The notes below the pieces were generated by a model. The model saw only the letters and a list, made by a program, of their open reading frames with translations. It made no database searches and was not told the origin of the DNA. A DNA stretch of 64,000 nt from Nonomuraea dietziae (GTDB lineage: Bacteria > Actinomycetota > Actinomycetes > Streptosporangiales > Streptosporangiaceae): the NCBI RefSeq assembly GCF_014195505.1, contig NZ_JACIBV010000001.1, forward strand, positions 5,890,001 to 5,954,000, read 5' to 3'. Both the position numbers and the translations under genes were made by a program. Below, one piece after another: positions 43,385-51,761 of the stretch (position 1 is its first letter; each line of letters starts with the position of its first letter).

Positions 43385-44239
43385 ATGGGAATGGTCGAGG
43401 TGTCGTCGTGGAGAGAGCTCGACGACGCGATCGCCGGGGTGGACCGCAGGCACGGTTCGGGCCACGCGCACTCGACGCTGGTCTTCCGTGGCCTGGCCAA
43501 GAGCAGCTACTCGCACGTGTCGGGGCTGGCCAGGCTCCAGGGTGACTACGCCGTCCTCGAGCCGCACCTCATTCGCAACTTCCGCAAGTACGCCCATCGC
43601 CAGACGCCTGGCCCGACCGTGTGGGACTGGCTGGCGCTGGGCCAGCACCACGGCCTGCCCACGCGGCTGCTGGACTGGACCTTCTCGCCGCTGGTGGCTC
43701 TGCACTTCGCGACCGCCTCCTGGCCCGCCGACGACGGCGTGCTGCTGGCGGTGGACTGCGCGGCGGCGCACCGGCTGCTTCCCGAACCGTTGCGCGTGAT
43801 GCTCGATCGTGAGGGAGCGCTGCTCTTCACCACCGAGATGCTGGCGAGGGAGGCCAAAGACCTCGCGAGCTTCGACGCGCTGGGCGACGAGCCCTTCCTG
43901 GCCTTCTTCGAGCCGCCGTCACTGGACGAGCGGGTGGTCAACCAGTCGTCGGTGCTGTCGGTGATCTCCTGTCCCGAGTTCCAGGTCGAGCAGTGGCTCG
44001 GCAAGCACCAGGACCTGTGGTGGGCGTGGTCGATCCCTCCCGAAGTCAAGGCCGAGATCAGGGAGCGGCTCGACCAGGCCAACGTCACCGAGAGAGTGCT
44101 CCTGCCAGGGCTCGACGGATTGGCGGCCTGGCTGCGCCGCTACTACACGCCCGGCCTCGCAGGCCGTGCCGAGGACGGCGGCGCGTCGATGAGCGGCATG
44201 GAGACCGACCGCCAGCAGGAGGGCCGGATGGGCGGCTGA
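43385..44239 (+). CDS. FRG-domain protein
   Basis: 284 residues. The FRG domain (named for its Phe-Arg-Gly motif) covers about residues 20-190: STLVFRGLAKSSYSHVSGL, LIRNFRKYAHRQ, WDWLALGQHHGLPTRLLDWTFSPLVALHFAT. The GQHHGLPTRLLDWT block is the family hallmark. FRG proteins are uncharacterised but are often found among phage-defence and accessory genes. ATG 43385 has GGAG 5 nt upstream; an ATG at 43391 is possible. Confidence 0.88.
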   Translation: MGMVEVSSWRELDDAIAGVDRRHGSGHAHSTLVFRGLAKSSYSHVSGLARLQGDYAVLEPHLIRNFRKYAHRQTPGPTVWDWLALGQHHGLPTRLLDWTFSPLVALHFATASWPADDGVLLAVDCAAAHRLLPEPLRVMLDREGALLFTTEMLAREAKDLASFDALGDEPFLAFFEPPSLDERVVNQSSVLSVISCPEFQVEQWLGKHQDLWWAWSIPPEVKAEIRERLDQANVTERVLLPGLDGLAAWLRRYYTPGLAGRAEDGGASMSGMETDRQQEGRMGG

Positions 44240-44242
44240 TCC

Positions 44243-44695
44243 TCAGTGCTTGCGAGCGGTGGGCACCCGGCCCCTCGTCAGCAGGAAGCCCAGGGCGATC
44301 ATGCCCACGCCCAGGACGAAGTGCAGCCAGTTGTCGGCGACGTTGACGGGCACGAAGTTCGCGGCGCTGTCACGGTCGATGACCATGCCGTACAGCCACA
44401 GCAGCAGATAGATGACCCCTCCGCCGATGAGGAAGTTGCGGGCGCCGGCCCAGGTGCGGGCCAGCAGGATGCCGGCGACGCCGAACAGCAGGTGGACGAT
44501 GTTGTGCAGGATCGAGACCTGGAACACGCCGAGCAGCAGCGCGTCGGAGTGGTGGCCGGCGAACCGCAGGTCACCGTAGTCGCTGGTGACGCCGGGAATG
44601 AAGCCGAGCACGCCGACGAGCAGGAACACCGCGCCGACGACGAGCGAGGCGAGCTGCACCGGCGAGGTGCGGCCGCGGTTACGAGGGGTGTCCAT
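44243..44695 (-). CDS. DUF4383 membrane protein
   Basis: 150 residues with four hydrophobic helices. The DUF4383 pattern is clear: FLLVGVLGFIPGVTSDYGDLRFAGHHSDALLLGVFQVSILHNIVHLLFGVAG. GGAGG 6 nt before the ATG. Function unknown; frequently found with stress genes in actinomycetes. Convergent with the FRG gene, 3 nt apart. Confidence 0.9.
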   Translation of the reverse strand: MDTPRNRGRTSPVQLASLVVGAVFLLVGVLGFIPGVTSDYGDLRFAGHHSDALLLGVFQVSILHNIVHLLFGVAGILLARTWAGARNFLIGGGVIYLLLWLYGMVIDRDSAANFVPVNVADNWLHFVLGVGMIALGFLLTRGRVPTARKH

Positions 44696-44806
44696 GGCAG
44701 ACCTCCCTGGGAGCCATTGGTGCCCTGACCAGCTACCCGAGAGAGGCCGAACCAGTCGTCGCGGCAGACGCGGGACAAGCCGACGCGCCTCCCGACCCCG
44801 CGCGGC

Positions 44807-45457
44807 TCAGGAGCGCTTGCTCACCGCGGCCTCCAGCTCGGTCTTGGTCATCCGCGACCGGCCGGGAAGGTCCATGGCCTTGGCCTTCTCGTAGAGCTCC
44901 TCCTTGGTGAGCTCCCCTTCGGCGCTCGACTTCTGCGCAGGCACACGGGCCGCCTTCCGCGCGGGCGCGGGGCGGCCGGCCTTCCGCGCGGGCGCGGCCT
45001 TCTGCGCGGGCACGCTCAGGGCGAGCATCTCCTGGTCCCTGCGCTCCTTGAAGGCCCTGCCCAGCTCCTGGAGCCGCTTCGTGCCCACCGCCTCGGCGAG
45101 GGCGGGCAGGATCTCGTTCTCCTCCTCCTCGACGTGGTGGGTGACCGACTCGACGAGCTGCATGAGCACCCTGTCGAAGTCGGGGCTGTCCGGCTTGGCC
45201 GTCTTGAGCTTGTGGAGGAGGATCTCGGCCTCCTTGTGCTCCTCGAAGCCGTGGTGGACCTCGCCCTTCTCGGCGGGGGCGGCCTCGCGGATCACGGGAT
45301 AGACCCTGTCCTCCTCCGCGCGCGCGTGCGAGGTGAGCAGCGCGGCCAGCTCGGCCACGTCGGCCTCCCTGCTGTCGCGCTTGCTCTGCAGCCGCTCGAA
45401 GAGGGCCTCTATCTTGCGGTGATCGCTGGTGATCAGCGTGATGACATCTGTCGGCAT
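44807..45457 (-). CDS. Hemerythrin-like protein with basic C-terminal tail
   Basis: 216 residues. The N-terminal 140 residues form a hemerythrin HHE four-helix bundle with metal-ligand His/Glu at ITSDHRKIEALFERL, SHARAEEDRVYP, HHGFEEHKEAEILLHKL and VTHHVEEEENEILPAL. A Lys/Ala/Pro-rich linker with PARKAGRPAPARKAA repeats follows, then a short SAP/Rho-N-like domain (LTKEELYEKAKAMDLPGRSRMTKTELEAAV) that may bind nucleic acid. Likely role: oxygen/NO or iron sensing or protection near DNA, by inference. Confidence 0.9.
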   Translation of the reverse strand: MPTDVITLITSDHRKIEALFERLQSKRDSREADVAELAALLTSHARAEEDRVYPVIREAAPAEKGEVHHGFEEHKEAEILLHKLKTAKPDSPDFDRVLMQLVESVTHHVEEEENEILPALAEAVGTKRLQELGRAFKERRDQEMLALSVPAQKAAPARKAGRPAPARKAARVPAQKSSAEGELTKEELYEKAKAMDLPGRSRMTKTELEAAVSKRS

Positions 45458-45629
45458 ACGGGATCAGCTACCCTGCGAACACGTTCCGTAGTCAGCCGAG
45501 CTGCAAATCCAGCCAAACGCTGACAGGCGTAGAGTGGCAGTACCGAGAAGTTCCGTGCGCCGGCATTCGCATCGACGCAGGCCCCGGTCAGCAGTCGACT
45601 CCTCACGAGTCGAAGACAGGCGGCACGTC

Positions 45630-46901
45630 ATGATGCCGAACCACACCACTGACTCGGCCGGCGTGCGGCTGGTGCTGGAGCCGACAGAGACCCGTGACGG
45701 CGTCCTGCACGGCGCCTGGTGGCCTCGCTCCCACGACCTGCGCGGCGAGCTCGCCGCCCTCGTCACCGACCTGGGCCGTCGACTGGGCACGATCCTCCGC
45801 GTAAGGGTCGACCACGACGCATGGGACGATGTGCCGTCCAGCCTCATGATCGCCGGGCGGTTCCTCAGGATCGGTGACCTCCCCTCGCCGATGGGGACGA
45901 TCACGGTGATCCGCGGCGGCCACGACGGCTTCCTCCTGCTGGTGGTCCCGCCCGAGACCACCGCCACGAGGGCCGCCTCCATGATGGCGGCCGCCGCGCG
46001 CCCCTCCAACGGCGCCTGCGCCGCGGAGCTCCTCGCGTCGAGGGGCCCCGCAGAGGAGCCGCCCTCGGAGACCAGACTCGCCATGACGCGCGCCTACACG
46101 CAGGCCGACGAGACGGCGGTTCTCGCGCTGGTCAACGCCGACCGCCTGCCGGGGCAGCCCATGTGCTCGGGGCAGATGCTCGCCGACGCCGTCGAGGGGA
46201 CGTGCGTGGACAATCCGTCGCCTTGGGCCGAGCTCGACCCACCCCGTACGGAGGTGCTGATCGACGACTCTGGTGACGTGGTCGGCGTGATCTCCTACAC
46301 GACCAGGGCACGCGACGCCGCGGGACTCATCCTGTGGCTGCACGGGAACGAGAACACGACCGTGATCGAAGCCCTCGTCCAGCGGGCCCTCGACTGTCTG
46401 GAGGGGTGCTCCTTCGTCCATGCGTTCACCGTCGCCTCGGCGCTGACCTCGGGGCTCGGCGCGCTTCCCTGCGTCCGCCGCGCGACCACGCGCAAGGTGC
46501 TCGAACACGCGGGTTTCGCCGGCAGCGACTCATGGCGCTACCTGCACCGCGGGGTAGGAGGACTCGGGCTGGCGCAGACCGGTCCGCCGGTGAGGGTGGC
46601 TGCCTGCGTGCGGCCGTCGGGCTGGTGGCTGAGCGTCGCCGAGCACGAGATCGGGGTCGAGGCGGTCGCGGGAACGCCCTCCCACGGGGTGGGGGTGCTG
46701 TGGTGGCTCGGCACGGACACCGCCCACGACGACGCCGCGCTCGACAAGGCCGTGCTCGACCGGGCCCTCGCGCTGCTCTACGCGAACGGGGCCAGGGAGA
46801 TCGTGCTCTACGCCGAGGGCGAGCCACTACCCGCCCGGTCGCTGTTCGACACGGCGGGCTTCGTCGACGTCGACCATCTGGCGTCGTACGCCAGAGGATG
46901 A
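45630..46901 (+). CDS. DUF5994 - GNAT acetyltransferase fusion
   Basis: 423 residues from the ATG at 45630. The N-terminal 150 residues match DUF5994 (VRLVLEPTETRDGVLHGAWWPRSHDLRGELAALVTDL...DGFLLLVVPPETTA). About residues 165-320 look like a GNAT fold (TRAYTQADETAVLALVNADRL; VVGVISYTTRARDAAGLILWLHG; TRKVLEHAGFAGSDSWRYLHRG). The last 110 residues are a second, degenerate GNAT-like half (ILDRALALLYANGAREIVLYAEG...LFDTAGFVDVDHLASYARG). Function unknown. Lies in the STAS/hemerythrin stress block; its stop is 3 nt from a convergent STAS gene. Confidence 0.8.
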   Translation: MMPNHTTDSAGVRLVLEPTETRDGVLHGAWWPRSHDLRGELAALVTDLGRRLGTILRVRVDHDAWDDVPSSLMIAGRFLRIGDLPSPMGTITVIRGGHDGFLLLVVPPETTATRAASMMAAAARPSNGACAAELLASRGPAEEPPSETRLAMTRAYTQADETAVLALVNADRLPGQPMCSGQMLADAVEGTCVDNPSPWAELDPPRTEVLIDDSGDVVGVISYTTRARDAAGLILWLHGNENTTVIEALVQRALDCLEGCSFVHAFTVASALTSGLGALPCVRRATTRKVLEHAGFAGSDSWRYLHRGVGGLGLAQTGPPVRVAACVRPSGWWLSVAEHEIGVEAVAGTPSHGVGVLWWLGTDTAHDDAALDKAVLDRALALLYANGAREIVLYAEGEPLPARSLFDTAGFVDVDHLASYARG

Positions 46902-46904
46902 GGT

Positions 46905-47285
46905 CTATATGCTGGCGCGGCGCGGCGGCGGCACGAGGGTCGTGGCCTTGCCGTAGAGGGGCAGGCTGCGGTCGAGCCCCGTGAGGTGCAGCAGCGTCGC
47001 CATGTAGGGGCGGGGCGAGGCCACGCCGAAGTCGACGCCCCGCGCGCGGGCGCGGCGGTGCATGCCGACCAGGACGGCCAGCCCTGAGCTGTCGCAGAAC
47101 ACGACATCGGTGAGGTCGCACACGAGTGCGCCCGTGCTCTGGTCGAGCGCGTGGATCAACAGGTCGCGCAGGGCGGGGCTGGTGAAGATGTCGATGTCGC
47201 CGTGCAGACGGACGACGGTGGCGTCGGCGGGAAGAGGCCGAGCGCCCGCTCTGAGGCCGGGTTGTCGAGTACTAACGATGATCAT
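46905..47285 (-). CDS. STAS-domain anti-sigma factor antagonist (2 of 3)
   Basis: 126 residues. STAS core: TVVRLHGDIDIFTSPALRDLLIHAL, LVCDLTDVVFCDSSGLAVLVGMHRRARARG with the phosphorylatable Ser of CDSSG. The C-terminus PYMATLLHLTGLDRSLPLY closely resembles that of the STAS protein at 47998, so the two are recent paralogues flanking a cold-shock gene. Confidence 0.9.
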   Translation of the reverse strand: MIIVSTRQPGLRAGARPLPADATVVRLHGDIDIFTSPALRDLLIHALDQSTGALVCDLTDVVFCDSSGLAVLVGMHRRARARGVDFGVASPRPYMATLLHLTGLDRSLPLYGKATTLVPPPRRASI

Positions 47286-47351
47286 GGCAGGTCCGATCGA
47301 CGATGGGACGGGAAGGGCTCCATGGCGGCGCGGCCGCCACGCGGCCAGGAC

Positions 47352-47555
47352 TCACACAGGTCGTACGGCCTGGGCCTGAGGGCCTCTGTCACCCTGGTTC
47401 ACCTCGAACTCGACGCGATGGTTCTCGGCGAGGCTGCGGAAGCCGCCCGCGTCGATCGCGGAGAAGTGGACAAAGACATCGGGACCACCGCCGTCGACGG
47501 CGATGAAGCCGAACCCCTTGTCATCGTTGAACCATTTCACAGTTCCCTGTGCCAT
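47352..47555 (-). CDS. Cold-shock protein (CspA family, 1 of 2)
   Basis: 67 residues. OB-fold RNA-binding motifs: TVKWFNDDKGFGFIAVDGG (RNP1) and DVFVHFSAI (RNP2). RNA chaperone. AGGGAG upstream of the ATG. A leader of more than 150 nt is likely, as in other csp genes. It differs clearly from the second csp at 58641, having FEVNQGDRGPQAQAVRPV at the C-terminus. Confidence 0.94.
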   Translation of the reverse strand: MAQGTVKWFNDDKGFGFIAVDGGGPDVFVHFSAIDAGGFRSLAENHRVEFEVNQGDRGPQAQAVRPV

Positions 47556-47997
47556 GTGGTCTCTCCCTTGTCCGAGATGAGGGCGGATCGCAGGCTCGCG
47601 CTCCGCCGACCGGTTGTCACAGCGGCGGTACCGCGCCATCTCTCGACGAAACAGGGCACACCCATGCCATCCACGAGTGTGCGAGAGCAAACCACGTGCA
47701 CGGATAATCCGGCTGCACCATATAACGGACGAGCCGGTTCGCGCATTCCCGCGGGCCGCCGCGGAACCGCTCCCAAGGTAGACTCCGGGGACCGAGGACA
47801 TTTCGTGCGTTGGCATTCAGGCTCGCGTCGCCCGCGGCGACAGACGATTATCCGGCCCTTTTTCCGGTCCTTTTCCGGCCTCTGAGCAGGCGATCACGAC
47901 GCCCGTGCCGCTTCACCGCCTCCCGCCGCCGACGGCGGCCCGTCGATCTCGTGCACGAGGTCCGCGCAGGCGTCTCATCTCTCCGATCGGAGCACCC
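47556..47997. other. Long divergent intergenic region between csp and STAS
   Basis: 442 nt with no convincing gene. It is locally less GC-rich around 47695-47735 and 47845-47880. The motif ATTATCCGG (or its complement) occurs in both of these patches, and TATAAC near 47720 is a possible -10. It probably holds the csp promoter with a long 5' leader and the STAS promoter. Confidence 0.5.
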
Positions 47998-48300
47998 ATG
48001 AACGTCTTCGACACCTCGGCCCCGGCCACGACCGTCCGGCTGTCCGGCGAGATCGACATCTTCAGCAGCGCCGCCCTGAGGGAGCGGCTGCTCGGGGAGT
48101 TGCGCCGCAGCTCCAGCCTGCTCGTCCTCGACCTGTCGAGAGTGACGTTCTGCGACACCTCGGGTCTCGGCGTCCTGGTGGGCATCCAGCGTCGCGCCAG
48201 GTTGATGGGCATCACGCTCGCGCTGACGGGGGCGCTGCCGTACATGGCCCGGCTTCTGCACACCACCGGGCTGGACCGCAGGCTGCCGACGGTGGCCTGA
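47998..48300 (+). CDS. STAS-domain anti-sigma factor antagonist (3 of 3)
   Basis: 100 residues. TVRLSGEIDIFSSAALRERLLGEL, then LVLDLSRVTFCDTSGLGVLVGIQRRARLMG; the phosphoacceptor is the Thr/Ser of CDTSG. The ATG at 47998 has GGAG 5 nt upstream. Paralogue of the protein at 46905. Confidence 0.9.
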   Translation: MNVFDTSAPATTVRLSGEIDIFSSAALRERLLGELRRSSSLLVLDLSRVTFCDTSGLGVLVGIQRRARLMGITLALTGALPYMARLLHTTGLDRRLPTVA

Positions 48301-48400
48301 ATCGAAGTCGCCGTGTCGGCGACCTTTGTTTCACCTTCTCTTTGCACCGTCTTCGGCCAGCGGCGGAAAAGCCCTTTGTCAGCGCTTTCGCACCTTACTG

Positions 48401-48414
48401 TGAAAGCGCTTACA
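48401..48414. promoter_or_regulatory. LacI/cre-type operator
   Basis: TGAAAGCGCTTACA matches the LacI-family cre consensus TGNAANCGNWNNCW at every position. An extra half-site (GCGCTTTC) lies at 48382-48389. It stands 20 nt before a truncated lacI start, so it is probably the operator of a former autoregulated gene. Confidence 0.6.
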
Positions 48415-48433
48415 GTTATAAAAGGATATGGAT

Positions 48434-48583
48434 ATGACCATCCACGAGGTGGCTCGGCGCGCCCGGGTGTCCATCGCGACGGTCGTCAGCCGGAGACGCC
48501 CAGGAGGAAGGCGGCGGGGACCAGGGCGATCGTCAGCGCGACGGCCCACCACCTGGGAGCGGGCGCCTGCCGCAGGACGGTGA
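48434..48583 (+). pseudogene. Truncated LacI-family regulator (N-terminal remnant)
   Basis: AAAGGA precedes an ATG that encodes TIHEVARRARVSIATV, the diagnostic first helix-turn-helix of LacI regulators. Homology stops after about 20 codons, near 48490, exactly where the 3' end of the convergent membrane-protein gene begins. The frame then runs 29 more codons of antisense sequence to a stop at 48581. The rest of the gene, with the ligand domain, has been deleted. Confidence 0.75.
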
Positions 48584-49241
48584 CGCCGAGGGGGACCAGG
48601 GCGAAGGCGAGGCCGAGGAGGGCGGCGACGGAGATCGGGTCGCTGCTGCCCTTGAGCACGCCCAGCGGCAGCCCTGCGGCGAGCGCCAGCGCGACGCACC
48701 GCGCCACGCCGACGGCCCCCACGCCCATGGCCCTGGCGCGGAAGGCGCCGACCGCGAGCACGATCCAGCCGCCCATGATGAAGACGTTGACCGCCTTGAA
48801 GACGTGGAAGGCGCCGTAGGTGGAGGCGACGGCCTTCTGCGCGGCCTCGAGGCCGAGGACGTCGACCAGCTGGAAGGCCAGGTGGCTCACTCCCGCGTGG
48901 AAGACCCGGCCGAACAGCCCGAGAACCACCAGCGTGACGCCCCACCCGGCCCAGCCGGGGCAGGTGACGCCGATCCCGCGGGCCAGCGAGGTCACGGCGG
49001 GCCACAGCAGGACGGTCCCCGCCGCGAAGAGGCTGTAGGAGAGGACCATCCGGCCAGGCTCGGCGGCGTAGGCGGCCAGCTGGCCGGGGAAGAAGTCGGC
49101 TTGTCCGCTCCGCGCCAGCACCCCCGCGAGGAGCAGCAGCGGGCCGAGGATCAGGCTGACGCCCTCCACCCACGGTCCCGGAAGGGTGGCGCGGCGGTCC
49201 ACGGCGGTCTGCGGTGTCTCGGTGATCGTCATGCGCCTCAT
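48486..49241 (-). CDS. Multi-pass membrane protein, unknown function
   Basis: 251 residues with about seven hydrophobic helices (VSLILGPLLLLAGVLAR; GWGVTLVVLGLFGRVFHAGVSHLAFQLV; FIMGGWIVLAVGAFRARAMGVGAVG). No recognisable motif. Start at 49241 or the ATG at 49232. Its stop codon lies in the lacI remnant junction, so its last residues (LLGVSG) may have been created by that rearrangement. Confidence 0.75.
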   Translation of the reverse strand: MRRMTITETPQTAVDRRATLPGPWVEGVSLILGPLLLLAGVLARSGQADFFPGQLAAYAAEPGRMVLSYSLFAAGTVLLWPAVTSLARGIGVTCPGWAGWGVTLVVLGLFGRVFHAGVSHLAFQLVDVLGLEAAQKAVASTYGAFHVFKAVNVFIMGGWIVLAVGAFRARAMGVGAVGVARCVALALAAGLPLGVLKGSSDPISVAALLGLAFALVPLGVTVLRQAPAPRWWAVALTIALVPAAFLLGVSG

Positions 49242-49376
49242 TCAACCGAGCGTCCCCCTCGGGCACACGGGCGCAGAAGCGAGAGGCGGAGGTATACCTG
49301 GCACTACCGCTTACGTCGCGGTAACCCGCCTCCCTGTGTCATCTCCTCCCGCTCATCGCCGTGGAGCGGAAGGCCG

Positions 49377-50718
49377 TCACCGGTGCGTGAGGCCTCGCCG
49401 TCGCCCAGAGGACCTCAGCGCCGACACGCCGGCCGCCAGCACCCCCGCGACCACGGCGGCCACCGCCGTCCCGAGGAGCCGCCGCTGCCCGCGCACCCTG
49501 CGCCTGACCTGCGCGTAGGGCACGGTGGAGAACGACACCAGCGCGTAGCGCGACACGTAGCGGCCCGGCAGCGCCGCCTCCAGCCAGTGCTCGACGTTCT
49601 TGACCAGCCGGTACATCGGCGAGGCCACCTTGTCGCGCATCTCGACGAAGTTGGCGAGCGCCATCTCGGCGATGGCGTCGGTGTTCTCCCTGCGCCGCTC
49701 CTCGAACAGCGGCAGCGCCCGCTCCCACCTGCCGCCGCTCTCCTCCAGGCACCGGTCGAGCTCCACCACGTCCTCGAAGCCGCAGTTGGCTCCCTGGCCG
49801 TAGAAGGGCACGATCGCGTGCGCCGCGTCGCCGATCAGTCCGACCCTGCCGTCGGCGTGCCACGGAGCGCAGCGGACGGTGCCGAGCAGGCCGACGGGGT
49901 TGTGGCGGTAGTCGTCGGCCAGGTCAGGGGCGAGCGGCACCACGTCGGGGTAGTGGGCGCGGAAGTGACGTTCCACGGCCGCCGGGCTGCTCAGCGAGGC
50001 GAAGCTCGCGGTGCCGCCCGTCGGCCAGAACATCGTGCAGGTGAAGGAGCGGTCGGGATTCGGCAGTGCGATCATCATGGAGGTGCCGCGCGGCCAGATG
50101 TGCAGGGCGCCGGGGTCGAGCGCGAACTCGCCGTCCACCGCGGGGATGGTCAGCTCCTTGTAGCCGTGGTCGAGGAAGTCCAGGCTCTCCTCGACGCGCC
50201 CGTGGGCGAGCAGCTGCCCGCGTACGGCCGAGCCCGAGCCGTCCGCGCCGAGCACCACGCCTGCCTCCGCCAGGACGTCGCCCTGCTCGGTCTCGAACGT
50301 CATCGTCCCCGTCGCGGGGTCGAGGCCGGTCAGCCGGTGCCCGAAGAGGACCTTCACGCCGGGAGCCGACTCGGCGGCGTCGAGCAGCGTGTTGTTGAGC
50401 GCGCCCCTGCTGATCGAGTTGATGGCCAGATCGCCGTCGCGGCTGTACCTCTGGAAGTCCAGCGGGCCGGAGACCGGGTGGATCATCCGGCCGCGCATCG
50501 GCAGCGCGTCGGCCATGACCCGCTCCTCCAGGCCGATCCTGCGCAGCGCGTCGAGGCCGCGTTCGGAGATGGCCAGGTTGATCGACCTGCCCCGCTCCAC
50601 GACGCCGCCCCGCGGGTCGGGGCCGCCGCTCGTAGACGGTCACGTCGAGACCGCGCCTGCCCAGATAGCAGGCGAGCAGGCAGCCGGTGAGCCCCGCGCC
50701 GACGATGGCCACGTTCAT
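49377..50718 (-). pseudogene. kmo: Kynurenine 3-monooxygenase, one apparent frameshift
   Basis: About 446 residues after repair, the usual KMO length. The ATG at 50718 (AAGGA 6 nt upstream) begins NVAIVGAGLTGCLLACYLGRRGLDVTVYERR, the FAD Rossmann motif. After that the sense frame shifts to GRSINLAISERGLDALRRIGL and runs to 49377. One extra base in the GGGG at 50619-50622 (CCCC on the coding strand) explains it; without it the join reads YERRPDPRGGVVERGRSIN. The second FAD motif is LIGDAAHAIVPFYGQGANCGFED, and there is a C-terminal membrane anchor. NADPH-dependent hydroxylation of kynurenine feeds KynU. Confidence 0.88.
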
Positions 50719-50735
50719 GGTGTCCTTCGCTTTCT

Positions 50736-51617
50736 TCACATGTGGGTACGGGCCGACCACAGCTCGGGGAAGACCACCCGGGCCATGCTGCGCTCCAGCC
50801 ACGCGAGGCCGTTCGAACCGCCGCTGCCGGGCTTGGCGCCCATCGAGCGGCGGACGGCGGCGACGTGCTGGTAGCGCCAGTCGCCGAACTGCTCGGCGAC
50901 CTCGGTGAGCGCCTCGCCGAGCATCCGCAGCTCGTTGGTCGTGCTGTCGTCGCGGTAGACCTCGACCCAGGCCTTCTCGACCGCCGGGTGGGGTTCGTGC
51001 TCCAAGGAGAAGTCACGTTCGAGCAGCTCAAGGGGAACGTCGTGGCCGCGGCGGGCCAGCAGCGCGATGGTCTCGTCCCAGACGCTCGACGACTCGAAGG
51101 AGCGCATCAGCTCGCGGTGGACCTTCGGCTGCCGCCTGAACGGCCGGAGCAGCGCGACGCTCTTCAGCCCCAGCAGGAACTCCAGGTGCCGGTACATCGA
51201 GGACTGGAGCCCCGACGCCTCGCCGAGCTGGTCGCGGAAGCGGTTGAAGTCCGAGGGGGTCATCCACCGCAGTCCGCGCCAGCTTCCGTTGAGCCCTTCG
51301 AGGTGCAGGGCCGTACGGCGCAGCGGTGCCAGAGCCGCCCCCACCTCGTCGTCGCGCAGCGCCGCCCTGGCGTTGCGCAGCTCGAAGGTGACGAGCTTGA
51401 AGTACAGCTCCATCACCTGGGTGATCATCAGGAACGACATCTCGCCGGGGTCGTCGCTGAGCGGTTGCTGCAGGTTGTGCAGCACCTCGGTGTGCACGTA
51501 GGCGTCGTAGGGGACCTCGGCCTGGAACTCCAGCGTCGGGGATCCACCCGTGGCCATGGCCCGTTCGGCCCGCTCCACGGCCGTCGTCGGCCGCACTGTC
51601 TGACGTGTACCGTCCAC
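50736..51617 (-). CDS. kynA: Tryptophan 2,3-dioxygenase
   Basis: 293 residues, heme enzyme. Family motifs: YDAYVHTEVLHNLQQPLS with the active-site Tyr/His region, EMSFLMITQVMELYFKLV, and GDWRYQHVAAVRRSMGAKPGSGGS with the proximal heme His. It opens the indole ring of tryptophan to N-formylkynurenine. GTG start, with AGGG about 8 nt upstream. Cotranscribed with the downstream kynurenine monooxygenase (17-nt gap) and divergent from an Lrp regulator. Confidence 0.96.
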   Translation of the reverse strand: MDGTRQTVRPTTAVERAERAMATGGSPTLEFQAEVPYDAYVHTEVLHNLQQPLSDDPGEMSFLMITQVMELYFKLVTFELRNARAALRDDEVGAALAPLRRTALHLEGLNGSWRGLRWMTPSDFNRFRDQLGEASGLQSSMYRHLEFLLGLKSVALLRPFRRQPKVHRELMRSFESSSVWDETIALLARRGHDVPLELLERDFSLEHEPHPAVEKAWVEVYRDDSTTNELRMLGEALTEVAEQFGDWRYQHVAAVRRSMGAKPGSGGSNGLAWLERSMARVVFPELWSARTHM

Positions 51618-51761
51618 TGGTCACCCTCCCCTGACTGACCACCTCATGATGGCCGGGTGAAGGGTCCGGAAGGAATGCCGGTTCAACGGCGATGCCCCAC
51701 TATGGGCGTACGATTCCGGCTATATCCTGGCGGCTGCTTTCCGATCGAAAGGTGCCCCCCG

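Noticed and set aside
44696..44806. Possible SigB-type promoters (GTTT...GGGTA) before DUF4383 and hemerythrin genes
   Set aside because: GGGTAG occurs but the spacing to a GTT-like -35 is wrong in both cases.
47352..47816. 154-residue extension of the cold-shock protein
   Set aside because: The upstream residues are not csp-like and a ribosome site precedes the ATG at 47555.
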